Below are positions 52,807-62,214 of a stretch of 64,000 nt of DNA, in pieces. The stretch is from Paenibacillus sp. FSL R5-0345 (GTDB taxonomy: Bacteria > Bacillota > Bacilli > Paenibacillales > Paenibacillaceae). Position numbers and translations under genes: made by a program. The notes beneath the pieces were generated by a model, which saw only the letters and a program-made list of their open reading frames with translations, searched no databases and was not told the DNA's origin. The DNA lies in assembly GCF_000758585.1 (NCBI RefSeq), contig NZ_CP009281.1, positions 5,952,001-6,016,000 on the forward strand, written 5' to 3'. The first letter of the stretch is position 1. The number at the start of each line of letters is the position of its first letter.

Positions 52807-53475
52807 TTAAAGCGTCTCAACCAATTTCTGAATCTTAGAGTGGGAAATTAAATATACAGGACCCATTATTTCTATTTTTCCGTCCTTTACACGCATTGCA
52901 CTCTCCTGTTCTGCCGCATAAACATCAATCTCTTCAGACAAGGGGAACAGGTAACCTTGAACAAACGTAGCGTAGTCGCGTTTAGAATGAGATTCATAGG
53001 CAAAATGATCAAAGCCAATACCATCATAAATAGTACTTGTTTCAACTTCATTGCCAGTGTTTTTCAAGTATAACCATTTTGCAGCCATGTTTATCGCACC
53101 GGCGCTGGCACCCATTATAACGGCATTGCTGTTCTTAATAACATTTGATAATTCATAATCGGCCAAAAAATCGTTTTGCAAAACAGGATCTCCACCGCAT
53201 AAAAAAATGACAGAAGCGTTGTGAATTAATCGCTGAGCATCTTCCTTCTGCATGCGGTAATCAATGAAATGATATTCATCAAAAATAATGTTAGCCTGAT
53301 TTAACCATGTACATTCAGAAACATCATCAATGTTAATTTGCTCACCTGTATAACCAGACGGTTCAGCGCTAATCATAACAAGCGATTTTCTGTCTTGTAT
53401 ATCCTCATGCAAACAATGGACCAGCTTCTCTGGAAAAAAATTATTAAACCAACTGAGATAGTAGTGAGTACTCAA
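52807..53475 (-). CDS. Peptidase S51/type 1 glutamine-amidotransferase-like protein
   Basis: 222 residues. The S51 (peptidase E-like) fold is shown by VIFLCGGDPVLQ, the nucleophile elbow GASAGAINM (catalytic Ser) and the downstream His/Asp region DHFAYESHSKRDYATF. Family members cleave Asp-dipeptides or cyanophycin; the substrate here is unknown. It is the gene just right of the last array repeat. Confidence 0.8.
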   Translation of the reverse strand: MSTHYYLSWFNNFFPEKLVHCLHEDIQDRKSLVMISAEPSGYTGEQINIDDVSECTWLNQANIIFDEYHFIDYRMQKEDAQRLIHNASVIFLCGGDPVLQNDFLADYELSNVIKNSNAVIMGASAGAINMAAKWLYLKNTGNEVETSTIYDGIGFDHFAYESHSKRDYATFVQGYLFPLSEEIDVYAAEQESAMRVKDGKIEIMGPVYLISHSKIQKLVETL

Positions 53476-53580
53476 ACTTAATTACCTCCATATGTATTTT
53501 TACAATTATAAAATGGAGTTACATATTAGTTATCTAATACGTAACTCCAATTATAAACAATAGCTTCTGTTAGTAGAATC

Positions 53581-54081
53581 TCAAGCAATGATCTCCATTA
53601 AAAATTCGATCACCGGGTAAGAGATCATATGCCGATCACGGTAAATCGAGTTAATGGCATCTGGCTGTGTGCTAAGGATACCCTTTTGAAGAATGGCTGC
53701 TTGAAAGCCTCTTTCTTGTGCACCGTTTATAGTAAAGGTTATACAGTGTTCTGCAGCGAAGCCTGCAACGATAATAAATTCAACACCATGTTCACGTAGC
53801 ACCTGTTCCAAATCTGTTTTCCAAAAAGCATTAGAGAACTCTTTTTCTATCTGGATATCCGTAGGTAACACTGTAATTTCCGGAATAATATTTCTTGCTT
53901 CTGGATCCGTATCTGCGTTTGCCCCTTCCACGTCTTTTATATGAACGACAATTTGGTCTTTTGCACGAAGTAACCCCGACACATGATTAATGTATTCACA
54001 AGCCTGGCTTACATTTAACTTCTCCATATGATCGTGTAAGAAAAGGTTTTGCATATCAATAATTAGGAATCCAACTTTTAT
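53581..54081 (-). CDS. Isochorismatase-family hydrolase with apparent ATA start
   Basis: 166 residues if read from the ATA at 54081. Family landmarks: strand 1 with catalytic Asp in VGFLIIDMQN, Lys region VVHIKDVEG, and nucleophile Cys in AGFAAEHCITFT. The ATA stands exactly where MKVGFLIID would start, nine bases after a GAGGGG ribosome site. The first canonical ATG (54054) comes right after the catalytic Asp and would lose it. Either ATA is a rare start or the gene is disabled by an ATG-to-ATA change. The family hydrolyses isochorismate, nicotinamide and other amides; the substrate is unknown. Confidence 0.7.
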   Translation of the reverse strand: MKVGFLIIDMQNLFLHDHMEKLNVSQACEYINHVSGLLRAKDQIVVHIKDVEGANADTDPEARNIIPEITVLPTDIQIEKEFSNAFWKTDLEQVLREHGVEFIIVAGFAAEHCITFTINGAQERGFQAAILQKGILSTQPDAINSIYRDRHMISYPVIEFLMEIIA

Positions 54082-54181
54082 TTTAAACTACCCCTCTCAG
54101 AACAAATATAGTTTCTATATTAATCTGGATGTAAGTTCAGCTCAAGGGAATAAATGAATTAGACTATTTTGTACAATAGCA

Positions 54182-55087
54182 TCAGATGTTACGCCATTCC
54201 TCTTCATTTAGTTCGTTGTTAATGCCCACCCCAGCTAAGGAACCCATAGAAGCGGCAATAATGGCTTGATGAAGATGTGTTGCTGCATCACCGGCACTAT
54301 AAACGCCTGGAACGTTCGTTTTACCGAGATTATCGACAATAACTGTTCCAGCTTCTGTGATCTCGCAACCGATGGCTTGCGGCAAATCTGATCCGATCAT
54401 TAGCTTTGGTCTGAAAAATATCCCTGTACATACGATGCTAGTACCATCCTTCAGCATAACTTGCTGTACCATACCATTGTCAGATTCGATCGATTGAATC
54501 GGCAAATCATAGACCGGAATGTTATGTTGTTGAAGTTCCTCGCATTGTGCATTCGTCAAGTCATCAGATCCATTAGTACATATGGTAATGTTATTCGTCC
54601 AACCAGATATCACTTGGGCCATATGCGTTGCATCGGCTCCCTTAACAATTACTACAAGAGGCTGATCTCTTAGCTCCCATCCATCACAATAAGGGCAGAT
54701 AAAGGCGCTTTTGCCATACACATCTGAGAGCCCCTTAATTTCCATCGGAAGATCCTTCATTCCTATCGCAAAGAGCAGCTTTTTACTTCGATAGGTCTGA
54801 CCCTGAACAGTCGAAATTTGAAAATCACCATCGGTTCCCGTAATCGATATAGCGGTATCTTCCGCAAAAGTAACGGATGGATAGGCACTTATCTGCTCCT
54901 TCGCAATTCGTCTAAAATCGCTTGGACTTATAGGATCTCTAGTAAGAAAGCCATGTGTTTCTCGAGTAACCCTATTCCGGGCGCGTCCTTCATCAATAAC
55001 AACAACGTTTTTTCTTGCCCTGCCTAGCACCAAAGCAGCATTGAGACCTGCCGGTCCTCCGCCGATAATCGCACAATCGTAATTCAT
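54182..55087 (-). CDS. Thioredoxin-reductase-like FAD/NAD(P) oxidoreductase
   Basis: 301 residues. The FAD motif CAIIGGGPAGLNAALVLGRA at the N-terminus, redox pair in FICPYCDGWEL, and the C-terminal NVPGVYSAGDAATH. The NAD(P)-binding loop is unusual: VVIVKGADATHMA replaces the usual GGGNSA pattern. That resembles the short TrxR-like enzymes of Bacillales that act on other disulfides, such as bacillithiol-linked or dithiol substrates. ATG 55087 has AGGAAG upstream. It is monocistronic. Confidence 0.82.
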   Translation of the reverse strand: MNYDCAIIGGGPAGLNAALVLGRARKNVVVIDEGRARNRVTRETHGFLTRDPISPSDFRRIAKEQISAYPSVTFAEDTAISITGTDGDFQISTVQGQTYRSKKLLFAIGMKDLPMEIKGLSDVYGKSAFICPYCDGWELRDQPLVVIVKGADATHMAQVISGWTNNITICTNGSDDLTNAQCEELQQHNIPVYDLPIQSIESDNGMVQQVMLKDGTSIVCTGIFFRPKLMIGSDLPQAIGCEITEAGTVIVDNLGKTNVPGVYSAGDAATHLHQAIIAASMGSLAGVGINNELNEEEWRNI

Positions 55088-55278
55088 TTTCATTCTTCCT
55101 TCACTTTTCAATTTATATTACAGATATTAAAGACTTATATTATCCATTATAGTCTCAAAAAAAGAACGAACCTCACTTCGTTTTAATTAAAGACTTCACG
55201 AATCCATAATAACCTCAATATATATAAAAGGCAAGAATTTATTCTATTCAATCATTGCCCCTTCATAACCGCCTATAG

Positions 55279-55770
55279 TATTCTGAGTCTAATCATGCAA
55301 AGTCTATCCTGCTGAAAAAATATCCAAAGGAAGTCATACGCCTCATTAAGACAGCGGACCTAAACGGGGACAAAAAAGACGAAAGCATAATCCTTACGGA
55401 CACCGGAAATTTATTTTTAGTTAATTCTAAAAATGTTGTTGTACTTATTAATACAAACGTAGCCTATGAAGAAGATGACGCTTCAATTAAGCTTATTACC
55501 AAATCACCAAATGAAAAACATGTAGCTATACTTGTGGACTATTTGCCTTCCAATACCCAAGTCTATGTATATCGTTTAGAACAAGGAACATTAGTTAATA
55601 AGCTACAATTTATGGCTGACTATTCTGCTGAAATCGATGAAAAGGGCCGATTCCATCAATACTGGAAAAAGTACGCAACAGAAGGCGGATATAGTTTAGT
55701 CCATGGGACTTTTACATGGGATACTAAAAACAACAAATACAAAGCTAGCGGTCAGTTTGTACTTCAATAA
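55279..55770 (+). pseudogene. 5'-truncated gene of a secreted-type protein
   Basis: The frame is open from just after a TAG at 55276 and reads KYPKEVIRLIKTADLNGDKKDE, shortened here to the start of a plausible calcium-loop-like DLNGDKKDE, then TDTGNLFLVN and GTFTWDTKNNKYKASGQF. The coding signal clearly precedes the first GTG (55534), yet no start codon, ribosome site or signal peptide is found at its beginning. It is best explained as a gene that lost its 5' end. Its stop overlaps the end of the convergent membrane-protein gene by seven bases. Confidence 0.55.
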
Positions 55771-56042
55771 CCAATTAATATAGCTCCTAGCGTAATCACC
55801 CACAATAACGGAATAGCACTAATAAAAAAGATAGTTAAAGATTTAAATCTAACCCTAAAGAACCAAGATAAAATCGAACAAATAACAACAGCAACTGGAT
55901 ACAATGAAACAATTATCATTATTGATATTCCCCATGCTGAGATCCCATTGTCAAAAACCATAAAGGATAATCCCCAAATTACGAACCAAGGAATTAGAGA
56001 TAATAAATATAAAACTTGAATAATAACCAGATAAAATTTCAT
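55764..56042 (-). CDS. Small three-span membrane protein
   Basis: 92 residues with three hydrophobic segments (about 2-28, 35-60, 68-90). No family is recognised. ATG 56042 follows AAAGGAT; the longer frame to 56081 is less likely. It is convergent with the truncated gene. Confidence 0.6.
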   Translation of the reverse strand: MKFYLVIIQVLYLLSLIPWFVIWGLSFMVFDNGISAWGISIMIIVSLYPVAVVICSILSWFFRVRFKSLTIFFISAIPLLWVITLGAILIGY

Positions 56043-56184
56043 CGCTTCAAATCCTTTGCGTTTTATTCCATGATTATACATCTGCGATCCATAGGGCGAT
56101 AGCCCTGCAAAATGAATACAATATTAGAGGATGCTTTTTACCTTCTAAAATCATAGGGCCCTGACGAAATATAAAACAACAAAT

Positions 56185-56222
56185 AAGGATGTCTCAGAAG
56201 TATTAGCTCCAAGACATCCTTA
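56185..56222 (-). terminator. Terminator of the sugar ABC/GH43 operon
   Basis: AAGGATGTCT and AGACATCCTT arms with an 18-base loop, followed by ATTTGTTGTTTT on the minus strand, 50 bases after the GH43 stop. Confidence 0.65.
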
Positions 56223-56270
56223 AGTATAATTTCATAATTCACCCTATAAAAAGGGAGGCTCTACCTTCAA

Positions 56271-57236
56271 TTAGAGTATTACCGGCCGGATTCTGCCATC
56301 TTCCTCATAATGAAGCTCTGTAAATTTCATACTGCGTTTATGATCTACGCCGCCAGACAGAGATGCGTCATGGTAGAACAAATACCATTTCTCGTTAAAT
56401 TCCACGATGGAATGATGGGTCGTCCAGCCGATGACTGGATTCAGGATCGTCCCTTGGAAGACAAAGGGTCCGCAGGGCTTGTCACTTACCGCGTAGACGA
56501 TCTTATGGGTTGTGCCCGTGGAGTATGAGAGATAATATTTCCCCTGATACTTGTGCATCCATGGACCCTCGAAATACCTCCTGTCCTCATCACCCGCAAG
56601 AATTGGGTTTCCCTCTTCATCAGTAATAATGATTTCCTGAGGGGCTGATTTAAATGCCAGCATGTCTTCACTCAGCTCACCCACCCAAGGACCATAAGCC
56701 GGCTCCTCTGGGCTCTTTTCTACCGCATCTTGCTGAAAAATACCGTCCTGCCACTTTTCTAATTGTCCGCCCCATAAGCCGCCAAAATACATATAGGCTC
56801 TTTCATCCTCGTCCACGAATACAGCGGGATCGATGCTGAAGCTACCTTCTATATAGCTTTCTTGAGCCTGAAAAGGACCCGATGGTGAGGCTGACGTAGC
56901 CACTCCGATGCGGAAGATCCCCTCCTTATCCCGGGCTGGGAAAAACAAATAATATGTCCCCTGCCGGTACGCGGCATCTGGCGCCCACATTTGCTTCGAA
57001 GCCCAAGACACATCCCGAAGATGAAGTGCCTCTCCGTGATCTACACAGGGGGATGTAGGATCTTCCAAGGAAAACACATGATAATCTTCCATCGCATATT
57101 GGTCACCATTATCATTTGTAGGTCCACCATGGTCGATATCGTGGGATGGGTAAATATACAGCTTGCCCTCAAATACATGAGCGGAGGGATCGGCTGTATA
57201 GAGATGGGTAACTAATGGCTCATTTGGGGTTGCCAT
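56271..57236 (-). CDS. Glycoside hydrolase family 43 enzyme
   Basis: 321 residues, five-bladed beta-propeller, no signal peptide, so cytoplasmic. The three GH43 acids are visible: Asp in YTADPSAHVF (near 16), Asp in SIDPAVFVDED and Glu in YFEGPWMHK. GH43 enzymes are xylosidases or arabinofuranosidases that trim short plant-glycan oligomers. It is the last gene after the two ABC permeases and most likely cuts the imported sugar. Confidence 0.9.
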   Translation of the reverse strand: MATPNEPLVTHLYTADPSAHVFEGKLYIYPSHDIDHGGPTNDNGDQYAMEDYHVFSLEDPTSPCVDHGEALHLRDVSWASKQMWAPDAAYRQGTYYLFFPARDKEGIFRIGVATSASPSGPFQAQESYIEGSFSIDPAVFVDEDERAYMYFGGLWGGQLEKWQDGIFQQDAVEKSPEEPAYGPWVGELSEDMLAFKSAPQEIIITDEEGNPILAGDEDRRYFEGPWMHKYQGKYYLSYSTGTTHKIVYAVSDKPCGPFVFQGTILNPVIGWTTHHSIVEFNEKWYLFYHDASLSGGVDHKRSMKFTELHYEEDGRIRPVIL

Positions 57237-57265
57237 AATAGGATTCTCCTCCTCATTGAGATTAC

Positions 57266-57332
57266 GCCTGTTGATTAGCCAAAAAAAGGTACAATAAGTC
57301 TCTTTCAGGGTATTTTTAGCTAATCAACAGGC
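57266..57332. repeat. 14-bp inverted repeat between permease and GH43 genes
   Basis: GCCTGTTGATTAGC (57266-57279) and GCTAATCAACAGGC (57319-57332) pair perfectly around a 39-base loop that on the minus strand holds CCTTTTTTTGG. It could be an attenuator or processing site that lowers GH43 expression relative to the transporter. Confidence 0.65.
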
Positions 57333-57390
57333 CTAGATTGGAATAAATTAATTCCACGGTGCTGCCCTTATTCGAAGCCAGCAGCCGAGG

Positions 57391-58245
57391 TTATTCTTTG
57401 ACGCCTCCGAGCGCTACGCCCGCAATAATGTATCTGGATAACAGGAAGTAAACCACAAACAGCGGTAAAGCTGTTAAAGCCAGCCCCATATAAATCGAGC
57501 CGAACTCCATCTTGTAGATATCACCTCGGAGTAAACTTACCATGATCGGCATGGTGTATTTCTCCTTCTGCGTTAGCAATATCAGCGGCATGAACAGGTT
57601 GTTCCAATTGGCTACAAAGGCAAAGATAGCTTGTGTTGCTACTGCTGGCATCATCAACGGTAAGATGATCCGGTTGAATGTAAAGAACTCTCCAGATCCA
57701 TCTACGCGTGCAGCTTCCACGATCTCTATCGACAGAGTTGCAAGAAGGTATTGGCGCATAAAGAACACTACCGCCGGTGCAGCAATCGCTGGTAGAATCA
57801 GCGGAAGAAAATTGTTGGTCCAATGTAACTTATACATGAACTGATAGAATCCGATAGCGCTTGCCTGGGAAGGAATCATCATCACGCACATGATAAAGGT
57901 AAAGAATGGCCCCCGCAGCTTCCAGCTGTAGGTTACGAGCCCATAGGCCGCCAAGGACGAGAAATAGACTGTGCAGAGGGTTGCAGAACTGGCGATAATG
58001 AATGAATTCATGAACCCTTGAAGCGGATCAAAGCTCTTATCGAGCAATACTTGCAGATTGCTCATCATATGGCTCGAAGGAAGCAGTGAAAGACCACTTT
58101 GGATTTCCGGTGTAGAGCGTGTGGCATTTACAAACATGACCCAAAATGGCAGAATACTGAGTACCGCCAAAGAGATGCAAACCACATAGATAATCGTCTT
58201 ATTTATCTTTCGGTTAACGGTTCCGCTTTTCTGATTATTTGCCAT
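57391..58245 (-). CDS. Sugar ABC transporter permease (MalG type)
   Basis: 284 residues with six membrane segments and the EAA loop EAARVDGSGEFFTFNRIILPL. It is of the LplC/MalG-like group typical of oligosaccharide importers. It overlaps the upstream permease gene by 11 bases. It works with that permease and the binding lipoprotein; the ATPase (MsmX type) is probably encoded elsewhere. Confidence 0.92.
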   Translation of the reverse strand: MANNQKSGTVNRKINKTIIYVVCISLAVLSILPFWVMFVNATRSTPEIQSGLSLLPSSHMMSNLQVLLDKSFDPLQGFMNSFIIASSATLCTVYFSSLAAYGLVTYSWKLRGPFFTFIMCVMMIPSQASAIGFYQFMYKLHWTNNFLPLILPAIAAPAVVFFMRQYLLATLSIEIVEAARVDGSGEFFTFNRIILPLMMPAVATQAIFAFVANWNNLFMPLILLTQKEKYTMPIMVSLLRGDIYKMEFGSIYMGLALTALPLFVVYFLLSRYIIAGVALGGVKE

Positions 58246-59221
58246 GTGTTACGCCTCCCTCACGGGCTGCTATAGCAGCTTTTCTATACTTTTGCTTTTC
58301 TATTTTTTTAAGTCTTGACGCGTCGCGGTCACGCATCACATAGAACAGGATTCCAGCCAATATCGCCGAAATCAAGAACATGATCATGCTCGCTGCTGCA
58401 GCACGATTATACATATAGCTGCCCTTGAATGCTTGCCCATAGATAAACATGGACGTAGTAAGCGTAGAATCGTCCGGTCCGCCTGCAAGGAATAATTGCG
58501 GAATATCGAACATGGTCAAACCACCCACCATAGATGTAATCAATGTGAACAGCAATATCGTACGCAGACTCGGCAGTGTGATGCGGAAGAAGGTTTGAAA
58601 CCCGTTCGCCCCGTCAATCGATGCGGACTCGAAGAGCGCAGGATTTATACCCATAACGCCAGCGATCAGGACGATCATGGTGTTGCCGTACCACATCCAG
58701 AACTGGATGAACGCGACAATGCCCCGTGCTGTCGACTTATCCTGCAGGAAGAACACTGGAGCGTCTGTCCATCCCAACATTTGAAACAAACTGTTTACAG
58801 GACCCATCGGATAGGCGAATAAAGTGCTGAACAACACGGCAATCGTACTAGCAGTGATGATATTAGGCATATAGAGCAGAATCTTGAACAAGCCTTGTCC
58901 CTTTATGTTGAGACGCTTATTCGTGAACCATGCGGTTAGCAAGAGCGCGAGAAGCATCTGGGGAACGAAGTTAGTAATCCAGAGCAATCCGGTATTGAAC
59001 AAAGACTTCCGGAACGAGGGATTGTCAAAGAGAAGATCTTTGAAGTTTTGAAAAGGATTATCAAGAATATGGATTGGTTTGGGTATTATTCCTTTCATAT
59101 CTGTGAATCCAATGACTGCGGTATATAAAATGGGATACAGTGAGAAAATCAGAAATGCAAGGACAAACGGGAAGGTAAAAATATAACCGTATTTCGAATA
59201 GTTCACATTTTTGCGGCGCAT
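58235..59221 (-). CDS. Sugar ABC transporter permease (MalF type)
   Basis: 328 residues with six membrane segments and the EAA motif FESASIDGANGFQTFFRITLPSL. It has the N-terminal extension usual for MalF/LplB-type partners. It pairs with the following MalG-type permease to form the channel. It lies 62 bases after the lipoprotein gene. Confidence 0.92.
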   Translation of the reverse strand: MRRKNVNYSKYGYIFTFPFVLAFLIFSLYPILYTAVIGFTDMKGIIPKPIHILDNPFQNFKDLLFDNPSFRKSLFNTGLLWITNFVPQMLLALLLTAWFTNKRLNIKGQGLFKILLYMPNIITASTIAVLFSTLFAYPMGPVNSLFQMLGWTDAPVFFLQDKSTARGIVAFIQFWMWYGNTMIVLIAGVMGINPALFESASIDGANGFQTFFRITLPSLRTILLFTLITSMVGGLTMFDIPQLFLAGGPDDSTLTTSMFIYGQAFKGSYMYNRAAAASMIMFLISAILAGILFYVMRDRDASRLKKIEKQKYRKAAIAAREGGVTHGK

Positions 59222-59283
59222 GCTCTCACCTCTTTAGTTGATATGAAGGGGCGGGATTACTCCCCCGCCCCTCCGAATCCTTC

Positions 59284-60690
59284 TTATTCGCTTTCAATGC
59301 CAAGTTGGTCTTTGACTTGTTGCTTAAAGGTTTCGATCGCTTTGGCACGGTCTTTGTTGCCCGCGGTGTATTCACGTACTTGATCACGCCAGAGCTTGTT
59401 GATTGTTTCGTCGTACTGGGTCAAGTTCTTACCTGAAGCGTTTGCATTGGCCGGTACAAACACATCGAACATATTTTGACCACCGAGCAGTGGAACTTCA
59501 CCGTTTGACTTCGACATCACAACAGAGGATGCAACGCTGTCCTTGGTACCTTGCTCGCCTTCCTTCATGGTACCGTTAGCCCAGTAATATTGGAGTCCCG
59601 TTTCTGAGGTGTCGAGTGTAACCCACTTCACAAAGTCCGCAACAGCCTGTTTCTTGGCATCGTCCTTGGTGACGTCTTTGTTGGCAAGCAGCCAAGTGCC
59701 ACCCCAGAAGAAGCCTGTTGGTGGTTCGGAAACCGCCCAGTCGCCATTCGTGTCTTTTACTTGACCGTTCATCACGTAGTTGATGAGCCAAGCAGGACCG
59801 AAGAAACCGAAGATCGGTTGGGCACCGGTACCGGACATATCCGCATACCATGCTTCCGTCCAGTCTGTCGTATCGTTATGATAGCCATTGTCTTTCAGCT
59901 TTTTAGAGAGATCCAGGAACTCTTCGCGCTTCGGATCGATATGAAGCTTACCATCAACAAGCCAACCCTTGTCCGAGCTGTTCTCGATTGGATGCCAGAT
60001 ATCTCCGTCACCGGAAACGATGCCGTATCCTTTAGCTTTCAGCTTCGCAGCTGCATCGTAGAATTTATCCCAGCCTGGTCCAATTTCATTCTTGATGGTG
60101 GCTGGATCATCTGTTCCAAAAACTTCCTTCGCAATGGAGCGGCGATAGATAAAAGCGCCGCCAGTCGCTTGATAGCCGAGGGCTTTCAATTTACCGTCTA
60201 GACTACCGATGTCAACCGAGTATTGGGCGATGCCAGCGTCTTTAACCATTTGGTCATCAAGGCCTATATCAGAATAGTTAGCTGCATAGCTTGAGGCGTC
60301 GCCTTGTGTATACTTGAGCACAAATGCTGATTCAGCTGCAAAAATGTCAGGGGCATCTTTGCCTCCAGCTGTCAGAGCCTGATCAAGAGCAGGCTGATAA
60401 GCTCCGTCAGTGGTTGCGATAACTGTAGTTTTGAACTCTACATTTGCGTCAGGATGGATTTCCAGATACTTCTTAGTCATGTTAGGAATTTCGTCCGTAA
60501 AGCTCCAAAGATTGATGGTGACTTTCTCACCTGTTCCTTTTGCTGGAGCTTCGGTAGTATTGGCTGCTGGTGCAGGCGCTGAACTTGGGCTAGATGAGTT
60601 GGAATTTGAGTTCCCACCACATGCTGCGAGAGCAGATGACATCACGAGCAATGTAGAGATCCCCACTAAACTACGTTTCATACTTTTCAT
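59284..60690 (-). CDS. Sugar ABC transporter binding lipoprotein
   Basis: 468 residues. The lipoprotein signal ends SALAACGGN (Cys near 24), followed by a Ser/Ala/Pro-rich linker and a family 1 extracellular solute-binding domain (INLWSFTDEIPNM, DAPDIFAAES, GGTWLLANK). It is the first gene of the permease-permease-GH43 operon, with GGGGAGG six bases before ATG. A cre-like site lies 37-50 bases upstream. Confidence 0.92.
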   Translation of the reverse strand: MKSMKRSLVGISTLLVMSSALAACGGNSNSNSSSPSSAPAPAANTTEAPAKGTGEKVTINLWSFTDEIPNMTKKYLEIHPDANVEFKTTVIATTDGAYQPALDQALTAGGKDAPDIFAAESAFVLKYTQGDASSYAANYSDIGLDDQMVKDAGIAQYSVDIGSLDGKLKALGYQATGGAFIYRRSIAKEVFGTDDPATIKNEIGPGWDKFYDAAAKLKAKGYGIVSGDGDIWHPIENSSDKGWLVDGKLHIDPKREEFLDLSKKLKDNGYHNDTTDWTEAWYADMSGTGAQPIFGFFGPAWLINYVMNGQVKDTNGDWAVSEPPTGFFWGGTWLLANKDVTKDDAKKQAVADFVKWVTLDTSETGLQYYWANGTMKEGEQGTKDSVASSVVMSKSNGEVPLLGGQNMFDVFVPANANASGKNLTQYDETINKLWRDQVREYTAGNKDRAKAIETFKQQVKDQLGIESE

Positions 60691-60726
60691 ACTTTGCCTC
60701 CCCTTTTATATTGATCCTCGGTTTTA

Positions 60727-60740
60727 TGTAACCGCATACA
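60727..60740. promoter_or_regulatory. Candidate cre site upstream of the sugar operon
   Basis: TGTAACCGCATACA differs from the pattern TGNAANCGNTTNCA at one fixed base. Catabolite repression would be expected for a glycan-uptake operon. Confidence 0.5.
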
Positions 60741-60825
60741 TAATTATAGAGCCTATGATTCTCTAGCATAAGGACACCCTCTTTAGGAAAACTTCCACTA
60801 TTTTTAGATTCAGTTCTATACAACG

Positions 60826-60866
60826 CAAAAAAAAGAGACATCAAGGCATCTGTACCTTGGCGTCTC
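60826..60866 (-). terminator. Terminator after the signalling operon
   Basis: On the minus strand GAGACGCCAAGG faces CCTTGATGTCTC and is followed by eight T. It separates the kinase/regulator/lipoprotein genes from the sugar-uptake operon. Confidence 0.85.
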
Positions 60867-60891
60867 CATTATCTGTTTATATTTTTGATCA

Positions 60892-62190
60892 TTACTTATC
60901 CGCTTTTAGCGCATCATCCTGTTTCTTAATGAATTCTTCTGGCGTGACTGCTTCGCCGAACAATGCCTGAATCTGGTTCATGTGTATAGTAGAAGCGACG
61001 GGTTTCATTTGTGTATCCAGATAAAGAGTTACTTTATTTGCCTTATTTAACTCGTTTAAAAGATCAATGAACATTTGCGGTAGCTTGATGGTCGCAGTAT
61101 CTACTTTGGTAGCCGGGATTACGCCAGCATTGACAACAGAATGCTCTCCCCACTTTTGAACGAAAAAGCTGACGAATTTTTTGGCTTCGAGAGCATGCTT
61201 AGAATTCTTGGAAACGAACAATCCAGTACCCGGACCACCGACCCAATCATCCACGTTGCCTTTGCCGCCTACAACTGTCGGGAACTTGAAATAACCGATG
61301 TTGACTTTAAATTCTTGGGCTATATCCGTAGTGGTCGTAAAATCCGGCAGCTCCCAAGTCCCTGTTACGAACATGGCTGACTTTCCATTCATGAACTGTA
61401 CCTTGGCTTCATCATTGGATAAGCCGTTGTAACCTTTGATGAATGTGTTCAAGTTTACCAGCTCTTGCACTTGTCTTGCCGCCTCTAGCAAGGAAGGGTC
61501 TGTGAAGTCCTGATCCGCAACAGCCTTATCCATCAGGTTGGGTCCCCCAATACGATCAGCTAGATACATGTACCAAAAGGAAGCCGGCCAACCGTCCTTG
61601 CCACCAAGAGTAACGGGTGTTATACCATTGTTATTTAGTGTTCGAATGATCGCTTTGAGATCATCTAAGGTCTGGGGAGGCTGTAAATTGAATTCTGAAA
61701 ATATCTCTTTATTATAATAGACTGGGACTATGTTCAGTTCGACAGGAAGAGCATATGTCTTCCCATCAAAGGAATATCCCTCCGTCGTACCGGCTACGAA
61801 TTTCCCCTTCAGCTCATCCTGTAAAAGATCGTCTACGGCTGCAAACTTGTTTCCTCTAACATAAGGATCCATAAAGCCTGCCGCCCAGGTGAATCCGATG
61901 TCCGGTAGATCATTAGATGCGGCAAGCACCTTCAGTTTGCTTTTATACTGCTCATTTTCAAGAACTTCCGTCTTGATGGTGATATTCGGATTAGCTTCTT
62001 CAAATTCTTTGATGATTGCTTTCACCATTTTGTTTTGCGCGGAGTTATTGCTATCCGGCCACAGATGCATCATTTTTAAAGTGATCTTCTCGCCGTCGCT
62101 CTTGGTGCTATTCCCTTGGTCTCCATTGCAAGCTGTTGTTATCAACAACAATGTTAAGAAAAGTGTACTGTATAAACCGATTCTCTTCGT
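60892..62190 (-). CDS. Second sugar-binding lipoprotein, apparent ACG start
   Basis: 432 residues from ACG 62190. The solute-binding family 1 domain is clear (ITLKMMHLWPDSNN, LPDIGFTWAAGFMDP, GKSAMFVTGTWELP). The lipoprotein signal KRIGLYSTLFLTLLLITTACNG is complete only if translation starts at ACG, which sits seven bases after GGGGGG; the first TTG (62151) would cut the signal to seven residues before the Cys. It is co-transcribed with the YesM/YesN-type pair and separated from the permeases by a terminator. It may therefore deliver sugar either to the transporter or to the sensor. Confidence 0.8.
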   Translation of the reverse strand, partial: TKRIGLYSTLFLTLLLITTACNGDQGNSTKSDGEKITLKMMHLWPDSNNSAQNKMVKAIIKEFEEANPNITIKTEVLENEQYKSKLKVLAASNDLPDIGFTWAAGFMDPYVRGNKFAAVDDLLQDELKGKFVAGTTEGYSFDGKTYALPVELNIVPVYYNKEIFSEFNLQPPQTLDDLKAIIRTLNNNGITPVTLGGKDGWPASFWYMYLADRIGGPNLMDKAVADQDFTDPSLLEAARQVQELVNLNTFIKGYNGLSNDEAKVQFMNGKSAMFVTGTWELPDFTTTTDIAQEFKVNIGYFKFPTVVGGKGNVDDWVGGPGTGLFVSKNSKHALEAKKFVSFFVQKWGEHSVVNAGVIPATKVDTATIKLPQMFIDLLNELNKANKVTLYLDTQMKPVASTIHMNQIQALFGEAVTPEEFIKKQDDALKADK

Positions 62191-62214
62191 AGATATTCCC
62201 CCCTTGCCGAGTCA

